A stretch of 64,000 nucleotides of DNA, taken from NCBI RefSeq assembly GCF_002355155.1, contig NZ_AP017369.1:496001-560000 (forward strand), in the 5' to 3' direction. Position numbers and translations under genes: made by a program. How positions within the stretch are numbered: position 1 is the first letter of the stretch; each line of letters opens with the position of its first letter. The notes below the pieces were generated by a model, which worked only from the letters and a program-made list of their open reading frames with translations, ran no database searches and was not told the origin of the DNA. This stretch comes from Corynebacterium suranareeae. Lineage in GTDB: Bacteria > Actinomycetota > Actinomycetes > Mycobacteriales > Mycobacteriaceae. Shown piece by piece: positions 1-8,279 of the stretch.

Positions 1-23
1 GCCTCGACGACTGAAAGTGACAT
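1..23 (-). CDS. Start of a leftward gene, cut by the window edge
   Basis: Read on the minus strand an ATG at 23-21 opens MSLSVVE and runs off the window. An AAGGAT motif lies about 7 nt upstream, a good ribosome binding site for this start. The N-terminus resembles the usual beginning of nitroreductase-family proteins, and a nitroreductase is what I remember next to the siderophore lipoprotein in C. glutamicum, but seven residues cannot prove it. Confidence 0.45.
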
Positions 24-545
24 TTTTATCCTTTTTATGTGTTGGAAACAGAGTCATGGTAGGTCGCCTTATTTGTCAGTGCAAGGGTTTTATTAGCTTT
101 TGGAGATAGTTTCAGGCTGGTTGAAATAGTTGACATCTGTGCAGGTTGGGGGCTTTTGTTTCCGACTTGGGGTTATGTGAAGTGGGGTGCTGTGTGGCGT
201 TTTAAGCGGTCGACTGTCTGCGGTGACCTATTGTCCTAGTTTTGGCGATTTGGGCGCTTAGAAGCGGTTTTAGAGGGGGTCGAATTTGTGACGATTGGGG
301 CTATTTTGATTTCTGCTGGGTTGCTGTGGGCTTGCTGATCAACTTCTCGTTCCGACGGGGCCTCGCTCCCTCAAACGGGGACGAGTTTTCGCATAATACC
401 TCGTGATTAGCGCAAATTTTCGATTAAAAATGGCCTTTTCCCTCTGGCTGGGGACGGATTTTCGCAACTTCAGGCAGTCACGTGTCGAGCGGGACATGGA
501 TGACTCAATGGGTAAGGGGATTGTGGTGCCTGTCGGATGGCGATG

Positions 546-671
546 GTTAGGATTCACCATTTTTAGGATGCCACCTCGAAAAAATGGTGAATCGGCACGC
601 TTTTAACCCCTCGAAAGTGTGCCAATTCAACATATTCTGCGCCCAACCTTCAAAAAATGGTGAATCCTAAC
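546..671. repeat. Inverted-repeat cluster with a third internal copy
   Basis: The 19-base arm at 546-564 is the exact reverse complement of 653-671. A third, partial copy (AAAAAATGGTGAATC, 579-593) lies between them in the same orientation as the right arm. Inside the cluster GGCACGCTTT (594-603) pairs with AAAGTGTGCC (615-624) with one mismatch. The arrangement could fold as nested hairpins or act as multiple protein-binding sites; it is not followed by a T-run like a simple terminator. Confidence 0.75.
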
Positions 672-727
672 AGGCTCAGGGGGATTACAAGGCGTGACTC
701 ATACCGGGGGTATGTCATGGGGCGTTA

Positions 728-748
728 TTAAGGGTAACCTTGCCTTAA
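728..748. promoter_or_regulatory. DtxR-type iron operator
   Basis: The 19-mer at 729-747, read on the minus strand, matches the DtxR/IdeR consensus TTAGGTTAGSCTAACCTAA at 13 of 19 positions by hand alignment. It overlaps the putative -35 (TTGCCT, 740-745) of the lipoprotein gene, so iron-loaded DtxR would block transcription. This fits the siderophore-binding product downstream. Confidence 0.7.
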
Positions 749-776
749 TTATTTGGATTGCAGTAATTTAAGGGAA
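740..776 (+). promoter_or_regulatory. Putative leaderless promoter of lipoprotein gene
   Basis: TTGCCT (740-745), an 18-base spacer and TAATTT (764-769) place the transcription start at or next to the ATG at 776. The only purine-rich stretch (AGGGA, 771-775) touches the start codon and is too close for a normal ribosome site, which supports a leaderless mRNA, common in corynebacteria. Confidence 0.45.
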
Positions 777-1723
777 TGCATTTTTGTCTCCTGCCTCTGG
801 CCAGACCTGCCAAAGTTGTGGTCCCACTCCTCGGCGCCGCACTCCTTCTAAGCTCCTGCTCTTCAACATCTTCCGATGAATCAATCCAACCTGAAGTTGC
901 CAGCACTGGATATTCAGTGGAGCACGCAATGGGCACCGCCGAAATCCCTGAAACCCCAACGCGTGTGGTCGTCATTGATTCCCCACACCTCGACGCACTT
1001 TTGGCGTTGGGGATTACCCCGGTGGGAGCCACGGAATCGGGATCTGAAAATGGTTTCCCTGCCTACTTGGCTGACGAGCTAAAAGACACTGAATCTGTTG
1101 GGCTGACATCTGAGCCAAATTTGGAAAAGATCGCAGCTCTAGATCCAGATTTGATCATCGGTGCCAAAGTCCGGCACGAGGCTATTTATGATCAACTTTC
1201 AGACATCGCGCCAACCGTGATGTCCGAAGGTTCCGGCACAAACTGGAATGAACAGGCTGAAATTACTGCGGCGGCCGTAAACAAATCTGATGAGATGGAC
1301 AAACTAATCGCAGATTTGGACACCCGCGCGAAGGATCTCGGGGAAGAGATCGGGGCGGAAGGACAGACTGCATCGATGGTTCGATTCCGTCCCGATAATT
1401 TCAGGCTCTATGGTCCTGAGACATTCTCCGGATCAGTCCTGGAGCAAGTTGGCTTTGAACTGGGGGAACGTGATTGGAATGAGTACTCGATGATGGAGCT
1501 CTCGCCGGAAAACTTTGGGCAGATCGATGGTGACCTTATTTTCTACACCATCCCAGGATCTCCTGAAGCAACTACTTATCCGCAGGTGTCAGAGCTATGG
1601 GTAGATTCGCCAGCAGTTCAGCAAGGTAAAACTTACGAGTTTGAGGATGAAACCTGGATGGTCGGCATTGGTGTTTTAGGTGCCAATGAAATCTTGGATG
1701 ATCTGGAAGAGACTTTGAGCTAG
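776..1723 (+). CDS. Siderophore-binding lipoprotein (ABC importer)
   Basis: Substrate-binding protein of an iron-siderophore or cobalamin type ABC importer (FecB/FepB/BtuF-like fold), expected to be anchored to the outer face of the cytoplasmic membrane. The signal peptide ends in the lipobox LSSC at about residue 28, followed by a Ser/Asp-rich linker. The body has the class III binding-protein pattern, with PTRVVVID early, then LDALLALGI and EKIAALDPDLIIG, and a C-terminal QGKTYEF segment. At 315 aa it is full length. No permease or ATPase gene is adjacent, so it must use a system encoded elsewhere. A DtxR box sits in its promoter, so expression should rise under iron limitation. Start at 776 chosen because it gives a complete signal peptide. 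Confidence 0.85.
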   Translation: MHFCLLPLARPAKVVVPLLGAALLLSSCSSTSSDESIQPEVASTGYSVEHAMGTAEIPETPTRVVVIDSPHLDALLALGITPVGATESGSENGFPAYLADELKDTESVGLTSEPNLEKIAALDPDLIIGAKVRHEAIYDQLSDIAPTVMSEGSGTNWNEQAEITAAAVNKSDEMDKLIADLDTRAKDLGEEIGAEGQTASMVRFRPDNFRLYGPETFSGSVLEQVGFELGERDWNEYSMMELSPENFGQIDGDLIFYTIPGSPEATTYPQVSELWVDSPAVQQGKTYEFEDETWMVGIGVLGANEILDDLEETLS

Positions 1724-1744
1724 CTTCTTTTCGGAACTGATGTG

Positions 1745-1800
1745 CCCCTTGTTGTTGCCCCTCTACGTATTAGGGGAGTGCCGATGACAAGGGGTTTCAT
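1745..1800 (+). terminator. Nested hairpin terminator
   Basis: CCCCTTGT (1745-1752) pairs with ACAAGGGG (1787-1794), and an inner CCCCT/AGGGG (1758-1762/1772-1776) adds a second stem. TTTCATTTT follows. It lies just after the lipoprotein stop codon. Confidence 0.7.
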
Positions 1801-2086
1801 TTTGGCGCTGCTGAATTGCGTGTGAAATTTTTGAGGCTAGTGATCGGTTTCAAAGCCACAAATACTTCGTGTTTCATTTGGTTAAGGACTAGTCAGGCTC
1901 CGTGTGCACGCCAACTCTGGAAACCCCATTAAAAGCCGACCTGACTCACAATGATGGCCGCAAAGCTATTTGAAAGTGATCTGATTTACCTGTAGCAAAC
2001 TTGACTGGGGTGGGTTAAATTGGCATTTGAGCTTGCATCAATGGGGATATGTGGGGTGGGTAGTGGGACTTGGGGATTCACATGAG
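1801..2086. other. Intergenic spacer
   Basis: Non-coding between the terminator and the next start. It is AT-rich and presumably holds the promoter of the unknown gene that follows; no recognised operator or RNA was seen. Confidence 0.5.
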
Positions 2087-2578
2087 ATGGCTAATTGGAA
2101 AAAGTCTGTTGCCCATCTTGATGGGGATCAGTGTGAGATTCGGTGGGGATGGATGACTGTTCTGGAAGAACAGCGTTTCCTGGAACTCGAGGAAGCTGAT
2201 GAAGATGCGTTTATTGAGTTTTCTGTGTTAATTGAATCGGCTTGTTTAGGAATTTTAAATCCGGATCAAACTCGAATTAATTTTCCGTTGAATAAGAACT
2301 ACAGCAGAAAATGGAGTTTCGACGAAGTTCCCTGGATTGGGGAATGGAAGGTGGATTCATTTAAACGCCGTGGTGGGTGCTATCGGATTTACTTTACGGA
2401 TGTATTGGACGGCCATGATGGAGTATTTTTTCCAATGATCGGATTGCTTTTCCGCGAGTATCCGCAAAAGAACTTGAAGTTTGAAGCCCAATCAGCAGAT
2501 ATTGATCGTGCGATTACCTTGGCCATGAAACATCAGCGTGAGCATCACTGTGTCCTGCGAACTATGTGGTTGCGGTGA
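2087..2578 (+). CDS. Unknown 163-aa protein
   Basis: Not recognised. From ATG 2087 the product (MANWKKSVAHLD...) is 163 aa, rich in Trp, Asp and Glu in its first half, without a signal peptide or membrane segment. A GGGG stretch about 12 nt upstream could serve as ribosome site. The frame stays open upstream to a TTG at 2027, but that extension has no ribosome site. It lies in an AT-rich patch with the HTH gene and the possible SecB-like gene, which suggests accessory DNA. I found no motif that would make it a toxin or nuclease. Confidence 0.55.
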   Translation: MANWKKSVAHLDGDQCEIRWGWMTVLEEQRFLELEEADEDAFIEFSVLIESACLGILNPDQTRINFPLNKNYSRKWSFDEVPWIGEWKVDSFKRRGGCYRIYFTDVLDGHDGVFFPMIGLLFREYPQKNLKFEAQSADIDRAITLAMKHQREHHCVLRTMWLR

Positions 2579-2640
2579 CTTATCAGGGTAAAATTTTTTG
2601 CTTTCAACTCAAGTGTAAAGGCTATAGGATGAAGAATAAA

Positions 2641-2657
2641 TATGCGTCACATGCATA
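2641..2657. promoter_or_regulatory. Small palindrome before HTH gene, possible autoregulatory operator
   Basis: TATGC (2641-2645) and GCATA (2653-2657) form a perfect 5-base inverted repeat with a 7-base spacer, lying 14 bases before the HTH gene. A TATAGGAT stretch just upstream (2622-2629) could be the -10 region. Size and position fit an operator for the XRE-type regulator, but this is inference. Confidence 0.35.
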
Positions 2658-2670
2658 AGGGAGTTGGAGT

Positions 2671-3165
2671 ATGGTTAAAAAAAGTTCACTTCGATTGGGG
2701 ATAGATCTCGGGAAATCTCACGTCATGTGGATTTCTCAGCTGGTGTGTTTGCGGAAACAAAAGGGGCTTTCTCAAGCAGATGTAGCTAAGAAAATCGATG
2801 TTGATCAATCGACGATTAGCAGGTTGGAAAATCAAAATAGTGGTGAGAGAAATGTCCAAACAAGACTCTTAGAAAAATATGCGCGAGCAATTGGTGCATA
2901 TGTAGGACATGTAGTGATAGATGCAGAAGCTGGTGATTCTTATCAGCGGTTGCAACAGGAATTGGAGGAACACACCCGCGCTCTGATTACGCAATCAACA
3001 AAGCGGAGTGATGCCAAGACCGTCTACCAGGTCACAGATATTATGAGTCACAACAGTGCGGTCTATTCGAATTCTCTTGTCGCTACCCGAGATACCAGAA
3101 TACGGTGGATTGAAACTAGCAATACAGAAAAGCAGGGAAACAATGGGTTTACACTCTCCAGATGA
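2671..3165 (+). CDS. XRE-family HTH regulator, possible antitoxin
   Basis: Small DNA-binding protein of 164 aa. Residues about 25-80 hold a Cro/C1-type helix-turn-helix: VCLRKQKGLSQADVAKKI followed by DQSTISRLENQ, then a helix containing YARAIGAYV. The C-terminal half is polar and may be a partner-binding tail. AGGGAGTTGGAG provides a strong ribosome site. Its 3' end overlaps the next gene by 23 nt, so the two are translationally coupled. HigA antitoxins share this architecture, and in mycobacterial toxin-antitoxin-chaperone loci a HigA-like gene precedes a SecB-like gene. No toxin is recognised here. Confidence 0.8.
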   Translation: MVKKSSLRLGIDLGKSHVMWISQLVCLRKQKGLSQADVAKKIDVDQSTISRLENQNSGERNVQTRLLEKYARAIGAYVGHVVIDAEAGDSYQRLQQELEEHTRALITQSTKRSDAKTVYQVTDIMSHNSAVYSNSLVATRDTRIRWIETSNTEKQGNNGFTLSR

Positions 3166-3601
3166 GCTTCAAAAAGAAGCTAAAGAGTTTGTCTGTCAGT
3201 GGGACAAGGTTAGTTTTAAAAGGTTTGTAAAAGATGACGAAGCACTGAAGAAAAACTCTCAGGTCGAGATAGATGCTGTCTATTCCGTATCTGAAACCGT
3301 ATTTCTTTTTAAGCTTGATGTGAACATCACAAGACCTACGTCTTTAGAGGAGTTCACTCTGCTGGTGGGCTATGAATATGAAAAAGAGATTTCTCCAAGT
3401 CATCAGGAGAGTATTGACCTGGTCGTGGAAAAACTCGGGCCGATAGCTTTTGAGATCTTGAACCAAGAGGTTGTTCGTCTGGGCGCTTACAGTATGGAGT
3501 CACCTGCACGAATTAGTATCCGCGATCAGGCTAACTTTTGGGAATATTTCTGTAATCAACCAGAAGAAGAAATTTCAATGAGGTCTCGTGCTTTGAATTA
3601 G
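3143..3601 (+). CDS. Unknown protein, possibly SecB-like chaperone
   Basis: The frame is open from 3056, but ATG 3143 has a clear ribosome site (GCAGGGAAAC), giving 152 aa (MGLHSPDELQK...). The predicted pattern is an N-terminal helix, several beta strands (AVYSVSETVFLFKLDVNI, FTLLVGYEYE) and a C-terminal helix followed by a strand. That order, with a YEYE strand and a late segment ending in Pro, is reminiscent of SecB-like chaperones such as mycobacterial Rv1957 that guard antitoxins. The gene overlaps the HTH gene by 23 nt, the arrangement expected for such a pair. Similarity is by eye only. An unrelated immunity or partner protein is equally possible. Confidence 0.5.
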   Translation: MGLHSPDELQKEAKEFVCQWDKVSFKRFVKDDEALKKNSQVEIDAVYSVSETVFLFKLDVNITRPTSLEEFTLLVGYEYEKEISPSHQESIDLVVEKLGPIAFEILNQEVVRLGAYSMESPARISIRDQANFWEYFCNQPEEEISMRSRALN

Positions 3602-3628
3602 TTAGGGGACCGCCCCAAACACCCCAAA

Positions 3629-4942
3629 CTACCCCGCAGCCAAAACCCGTTTCTTCCGATCTCCACCAACAAACGCACCCATGTGCACCAGCAACCCGCA
3701 GAGTGGTCCAACAATAAGCGCTAGTCCTGCGGCAACGCCTAGATCAAATGGTCCGAGTAGGAATCCGACGGCAACGATTGTGGCAATCACCCATCCGGCG
3801 AGGTAGATTCCGTGGCGTTCAAAGGCGATCGCTGCGCAGCCGGACACCATCAAGGAAGCGGTGGTGGTGGCGCCTAAAGTGAGCATGGCGAGTAGCCAGC
3901 CGGGGACTGCGAAGAGTTCCTTTTGGAGTACAACGTCGAGGATCCAAGGACCCACCAACCAGGCAAGGCCAGCACCAACGATGCCGACAGCCCATACAAT
4001 CGCCAAAGGTCCCGCCAGGGTTTTCAATGGGCCTGAGGCGCCTTTGACAAAACGAACGATGATCGCCGATTGGAATTGTTGCAGCGGAACCAGCAGGGGA
4101 GCGCGGGTCAGAATGACGGCGTAGGAAACAGCGGCCATCGAAACCCCTCCTGCAACCGCGGAAGGGCTCGTGAATTTCAGCAAGGTGGGAAATCCCGTAA
4201 TCAGTACTGCCGTGGCACCGGATGCGGCCATCGCTAGCAAAGCCTGCCGGATGAAAATGCCCCGTGAAACATCCGCAACCGATCCTAAAACAGAACGCAC
4301 CGATCCAAAGCACAGCACGATGACCAGCCAGGATATTGATCCCACAACCGTGATGATCAAGAACGCCAACAATTGGTATCCCAGCAACCAAGCGGCAACA
4401 GCTAAAACCATGCGCACGCCTGTGTCCAGGGAAATCAGCAGAGCGTATTCTTTCCATAACTGACAACCGGACAGAATGCCGGAGATTGTCGCTTGGATCG
4501 CGTAGCTGGCAAGGCCTACAGCAAGAAGTCCCACGCCAACACCTTGCAAACTACTCAACAGCTGGCCGATCCACAGCGGCGCCGAAGCGCCAAGCACCAC
4601 TAAAACAATCGCCGCAACCACGAAGCTAAACAAAAACGGCCGAAAACCAACAGAAACCCCAGCAACCCCAGAAGCCCCAGCACGAGCCTGCCCAGCCGTC
4701 ACCGCCCTCGTCGTCTCCTGCGTCAACCCAGTCAGCACTCCAGTGCCAGCGAAGAAGAGTCCCCAGTAGGCGGTGAATTCTTCGGAAAGTTGGCTGGAAT
4801 CACCAAGTGCCCAGGCGGCGATGATGATGACGACGAAGCCGGAGAGCCCGGCGATGATGGTTGCCAGCGTCAGATAGCGCACTAGACCAGACCACCAGAA
4901 GGAAACTCCGGCAATTCCAAATCGCGCAGCCATGAGTGCCAT
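3629..4942 (-). CDS. Multi-spanning membrane protein, flippase-like
   Basis: A hydrophobic protein of 437 aa with about 12 predicted membrane helices, short polar loops and no catalytic motif. Length and helix spacing resemble the polysaccharide flippase/MATE-like (MOP) superfamily, so a lipid-linked or envelope precursor could be its cargo, but I cannot name it. The first ATG (4942) and a second at 4933 both lie inside the end of the upstream peptidase gene, with an overlap of about 60 nt, so translation is probably coupled. It is the last gene of a leftward three-gene run with two peptidases. No other polysaccharide gene is adjacent, which weakens the flippase reading. Confidence 0.65.
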   Translation of the reverse strand: MALMAARFGIAGVSFWWSGLVRYLTLATIIAGLSGFVVIIIAAWALGDSSQLSEEFTAYWGLFFAGTGVLTGLTQETTRAVTAGQARAGASGVAGVSVGFRPFLFSFVVAAIVLVVLGASAPLWIGQLLSSLQGVGVGLLAVGLASYAIQATISGILSGCQLWKEYALLISLDTGVRMVLAVAAWLLGYQLLAFLIITVVGSISWLVIVLCFGSVRSVLGSVADVSRGIFIRQALLAMAASGATAVLITGFPTLLKFTSPSAVAGGVSMAAVSYAVILTRAPLLVPLQQFQSAIIVRFVKGASGPLKTLAGPLAIVWAVGIVGAGLAWLVGPWILDVVLQKELFAVPGWLLAMLTLGATTTASLMVSGCAAIAFERHGIYLAGWVIATIVAVGFLLGPFDLGVAAGLALIVGPLCGLLVHMGAFVGGDRKKRVLAAG

Positions 4943-6264
4943 ACCGCATCCAAGGCAGCATGATCGGTGGAAACAGCGTAGAGGTGTCTCTTCAAGTCGC
5001 GGGGTTCTACGAGTCCATGTCGGCCTTCGGCCACATAGGCACGTACTGCTTTGAAGAATGCATTATCGCCAAGCAGCACTCGCAATGCATGTACAGTCAG
5101 CGCACCTCGTTTGTAGACACGATCATCGAACATATCGCGCGCGCCGGGATCCCCAAGCAAAATATCCTGAGGCAACGCCTCCAAAGCTCGATAAAACTCC
5201 CACGCACTCTCTGCAGCAGGCTTAACCCCAGCCGCCTCAAACCACAACCATTCCGCGTAGCAGGCGAAACCTTCGTTGAGCCAGATGTCGTTCCATTGGG
5301 CAAGGCCTAGGGAGTTGCCGAACCATTGGTGGGAGAGTTCGTGGGCGATGAGTCGTTCCCAGTCGCCTTTGCCGGTGGCGTGGTTGGCGCCGAAGCTGGA
5401 GAGCCCGTGGGCTTCGAGTGGGATTTCGAGTTCGTCTTCGGTGATCACTACGCGGTAATTGCGGAATGGGTAGGGGCCGAAGAGTTTTTCGTAGGCATCC
5501 AACATGTCGACTTGTTTGGAAAAATCTTGCAAAATCCGCCCTCGCAAATCTGCCTGACCAACAGGCACATACGCATCTACCGCGACTCCAGATGCTGAAA
5601 CACCCAAAGGCACGCGATCGTAATCTCCGACGTGCACGGCCGCGAGGTAGGTGGCCATGGGTTCACGGGATTGGTAGTGCCAGGTGGTCATGCTGCCACT
5701 GACGTTTTTGGAGATGAAATCACCGGTGATGATGGCGGCGTATCCGTTGTCGGTGTGGAAGTGGACGTCGAAAAGCGCCTTCTCGTCGGGCGTGTCGTCG
5801 CAGGGGAACCAGCTTGGGGCGCCGCAGGGCTGGGCGGCGACGAGGGCGCCGTTGTCGAGCTCTTCCCAGCCGATCATGCCCCATTCGCTGCGCAGTGGGC
5901 GCGGGTTGCCGCGGTAGCGGATGGTGAGCGAAAATTCCTGGTCAACCGGGATTTGGTTGCGGAAGGTGATGCGCAGTTTGCGGCCGGCATGGCGGAAACG
6001 CGCGACTTGGATGTGGGTGCCGGCAGTGCCTGCGGCGGTGACTTTTTCCACCCGCAAGCTGCCGCCGAGGTCCAAGGTCAGCGCGTCGAGCGCACGGTAA
6101 TTATCCATGTGCAGCGTCGCGGTACCCATGAGCAGGTTCGGCGCCACGCGGTAGGTGAGGTCTAATTCATAGCGCCTGATGTGGAAGCCCAGGTTGAAGT
6201 CGATTCCAGTGTAGGAATCGCGGGTGCCTGGGACCGGGGTGGAGCGCAGCCGTCGCATAATCAT
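4882..6264 (-). CDS. M1-family zinc aminopeptidase
   Basis: Zinc metallopeptidase of family M1. The zinc site HELSH (about residues 308-312) is followed 18 residues later by the third ligand in WLNEGFACYAE. The exopeptidase segment is replaced by the sequence around GAPSWFPCDD. At about 460 aa it comprises only the N-terminal beta domain and the catalytic domain, and lacks the large C-terminal helical domain of PepN (about 850 aa). No signal peptide, so cytoplasmic. A TTG at 6273 is possible, but ATG 6264 avoids overlap with the upstream stop. It is coupled to the S9 peptidase gene upstream and overlaps the membrane protein gene downstream. Likely role is peptide trimming. Confidence 0.88.
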   Translation of the reverse strand: MIMRRLRSTPVPGTRDSYTGIDFNLGFHIRRYELDLTYRVAPNLLMGTATLHMDNYRALDALTLDLGGSLRVEKVTAAGTAGTHIQVARFRHAGRKLRITFRNQIPVDQEFSLTIRYRGNPRPLRSEWGMIGWEELDNGALVAAQPCGAPSWFPCDDTPDEKALFDVHFHTDNGYAAIITGDFISKNVSGSMTTWHYQSREPMATYLAAVHVGDYDRVPLGVSASGVAVDAYVPVGQADLRGRILQDFSKQVDMLDAYEKLFGPYPFRNYRVVITEDELEIPLEAHGLSSFGANHATGKGDWERLIAHELSHQWFGNSLGLAQWNDIWLNEGFACYAEWLWFEAAGVKPAAESAWEFYRALEALPQDILLGDPGARDMFDDRVYKRGALTVHALRVLLGDNAFFKAVRAYVAEGRHGLVEPRDLKRHLYAVSTDHAALDAVWHSWLRDLELPEFPSGGLV

Positions 6265-6269
6265 AGGTA

Positions 6270-8279
6270 TCAAATGTTACTCTGCTGGTCCAAAGTCTTC
6301 TCGATCCAGGTGTAGATCAGCGATTCCACGAACGCCGTCTGCTTATTATCAGCCGCGCCCGCGTGCCCACCCTCGGTGTTTTCGTAATAATCCACGGCCT
6401 GCCCAGCATCGCGCAAAGCTTGCGCAAAAAGACGCGCGTGCGCGGGGTGGACGCGGTCGTCTCGGGTTGAGGTTGTCACCAATGCAGGTGGATAAAATTG
6501 CTTATCGACGCCCACCACCTTCTGCACCGGCGAATACTTTTCAATAACCTCCCGTTCCTCTGGAACATCTGGATTGCCATACTCCGCCATCCAGGAAGCG
6601 CCCGCTGACCAGGTGTGATAGCGCAACATATCAGCCAACGGCACCTGCACCACCGCTGCGCCAAAAGCCTCCGGGTACTGAGTCAACGCACCGCTAGTGA
6701 GCAACCCTCCGTTGGATCCACCGCGAATCGCAATCTGTTTCGGCGTAGCGTAGCCCCGTTCCACCAGGTCTTCCAGCACCGCGCGGTGATCCTCCCACAC
6801 CTTCATGCGATTAAGTTTGGTTGCCTGCGAATGCCACTTCGGACCGAATTCGCCACCACCACGCAAGTTGGCCTCCACAAAGAAGTAGCCCTTTTCCAAC
6901 CAGGCAATACCGCGGGTTGGGGAGTGGCTAGGGGTAAGCGAAACCTCAAATCCACCGTAGGCGTGGACCAACGTTTTCCGTGGCTTGTCTCTTGAGAATT
7001 CGCCGGTAATGAAATACGGAATCTTCGTCCCATCCGCCGAGGTCGCCCAATGCTGGCGAGTCTCCTGCCCAGCATTTTCAAACTGCAACGGTGCATGCTT
7101 TACTTCCTCAAGCTCACCAGGAAGCACCGCCCGCATCAACGTCGGTGCCTGCGTGAAACTTGCCGTGTGCACCCACACCTCATCACCATCCAACGGCGAC
7201 GTAGCAACCACATGCGCAGTCGCATGCTCCGGCAACTCCATTCGAGTTGGCTCTGCCACCGGATCACTCAACGGCACCGTGACGATTTCCGTGGACACAT
7301 TATTTAATAAGGTAAGCACCAAAAAATTCTTCGTGCTAGCAAGCCCCTGCAAAGATGTGGACTCAGAAGGCTCAAACACTGCCTTAAAATCCCGGGAACC
7401 TCCCAGGAACGCATCCAATTCCAGCACACCCAAACCACCCGCCGGAATACCTGCATAATCAGTGCGCGGATTAATAAAAATCCACTGATTCTTCACGATC
7501 ACATCGCAATCAGTCGGCACATCCAACAGCACCAACCCATCTGCCGTCTCCAAATACGTCTGCGAGTTATAAAAATCCACAGACCGCGAGGCAAAAATCC
7601 GCTCAAACCCAGGCGTAGAATCGCGCCACGCATGAGTCGCAACATCCTGGGTTGAACCCTCAAAGAAAAGTTCCGCCTGCTCAATCGGGGTGCCACGCTT
7701 CCACTTCACCGCGCGCGCCGGGTAGCCCGAGTCCGTCAGCGAGCCTTCGCCGGTATCGGTGCCCACCAACAACGTGTCCGCATCGATCCACGTCACGCTC
7801 GATTTCGCCTCAGGCAATTCAAACGGCTGTGCTTCCACAAAAGTGCGCGTAACCAGGTCAAACTCCCTAATCACCGTGGCATCCGCACCACCGCGCGAGA
7901 GCTTAACCAGCGCTAAATCCCGCTCCGGCGAACGCACAACCGCGCCCTTCCACACCCAGTTTTCGCCCTCAGCTTCTGCCAACGCATCCACATCAATCAA
8001 CACGTCCCACTCAGGCTTTTCACTTTGATACGACTCCAACGTGGTCGTGCGCCACACCCCACGCGGATGCTGCGCGTCCCGCCAAAAGTTATACAACTTC
8101 TCCCCGCGCCTGCTCACGTACGCAATGCGGTCATCGGTGTCTAACGCGGCCAGCAGCCTAGCTTCGAGGGCGTCCTTAACAGGGCTTTTTAGCTTTTCGA
8201 CGCTTTCCCCCGACCACTTTTCCGCCCACGCGAGCGCTTCCGGGGTGTCAATATCTTCGAGGAACGTGTAATCAGTCAT
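6270..8279 (-). CDS. Prolyl oligopeptidase family (S9) serine peptidase
   Basis: S9A-type serine peptidase, 669 aa. The first 400 residues should form the beta-propeller that gates access. The C-terminal alpha/beta hydrolase domain holds the triad: Ser522 in GGSNGG, Asp at about 607 in TRDDRVHPAH, and His639 in EGGHAGA. No export signal, so cytoplasmic cleavage of short peptides, after Pro if it is a true prolyl endopeptidase. The related S9 subfamily oligopeptidase B prefers basic residues and cannot be excluded. The gene begins a leftward run and is followed at once by the M1 peptidase, suggesting a shared peptide-degradation role. Confidence 0.9.
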   Translation of the reverse strand: MTDYTFLEDIDTPEALAWAEKWSGESVEKLKSPVKDALEARLLAALDTDDRIAYVSRRGEKLYNFWRDAQHPRGVWRTTTLESYQSEKPEWDVLIDVDALAEAEGENWVWKGAVVRSPERDLALVKLSRGGADATVIREFDLVTRTFVEAQPFELPEAKSSVTWIDADTLLVGTDTGEGSLTDSGYPARAVKWKRGTPIEQAELFFEGSTQDVATHAWRDSTPGFERIFASRSVDFYNSQTYLETADGLVLLDVPTDCDVIVKNQWIFINPRTDYAGIPAGGLGVLELDAFLGGSRDFKAVFEPSESTSLQGLASTKNFLVLTLLNNVSTEIVTVPLSDPVAEPTRMELPEHATAHVVATSPLDGDEVWVHTASFTQAPTLMRAVLPGELEEVKHAPLQFENAGQETRQHWATSADGTKIPYFITGEFSRDKPRKTLVHAYGGFEVSLTPSHSPTRGIAWLEKGYFFVEANLRGGGEFGPKWHSQATKLNRMKVWEDHRAVLEDLVERGYATPKQIAIRGGSNGGLLTSGALTQYPEAFGAAVVQVPLADMLRYHTWSAGASWMAEYGNPDVPEEREVIEKYSPVQKVVGVDKQFYPPALVTTSTRDDRVHPAHARLFAQALRDAGQAVDYYENTEGGHAGAADNKQTAFVESLIYTWIEKTLDQQSNI

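Larger units (their letters stand above)
24..775. other. Non-coding upstream region with repeats
   Basis: No convincing gene is seen. Open frames in both directions across 339-606 lack ribosome sites and overlap each other. The stretch carries the inverted-repeat cluster at 546-671, a loosely repeated ggACGrrTTTTCGCA motif near 380 and 452, and the DtxR-type operator and promoter at 728-775 listed separately. It presumably also holds the promoter of the leftward gene at the left edge. Confidence 0.6.

Noticed and set aside
339..606. Overlapping short frames on both strands near the left edge
   Set aside because: They overlap each other, cross repeat arms and lack ribosome sites or recognisable products.
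546..671. CRISPR array reading of the repeated AAAAAATGGTGAATC motif
   Set aside because: Only three copies in mixed orientation, irregular spacing and no cas genes in the window.
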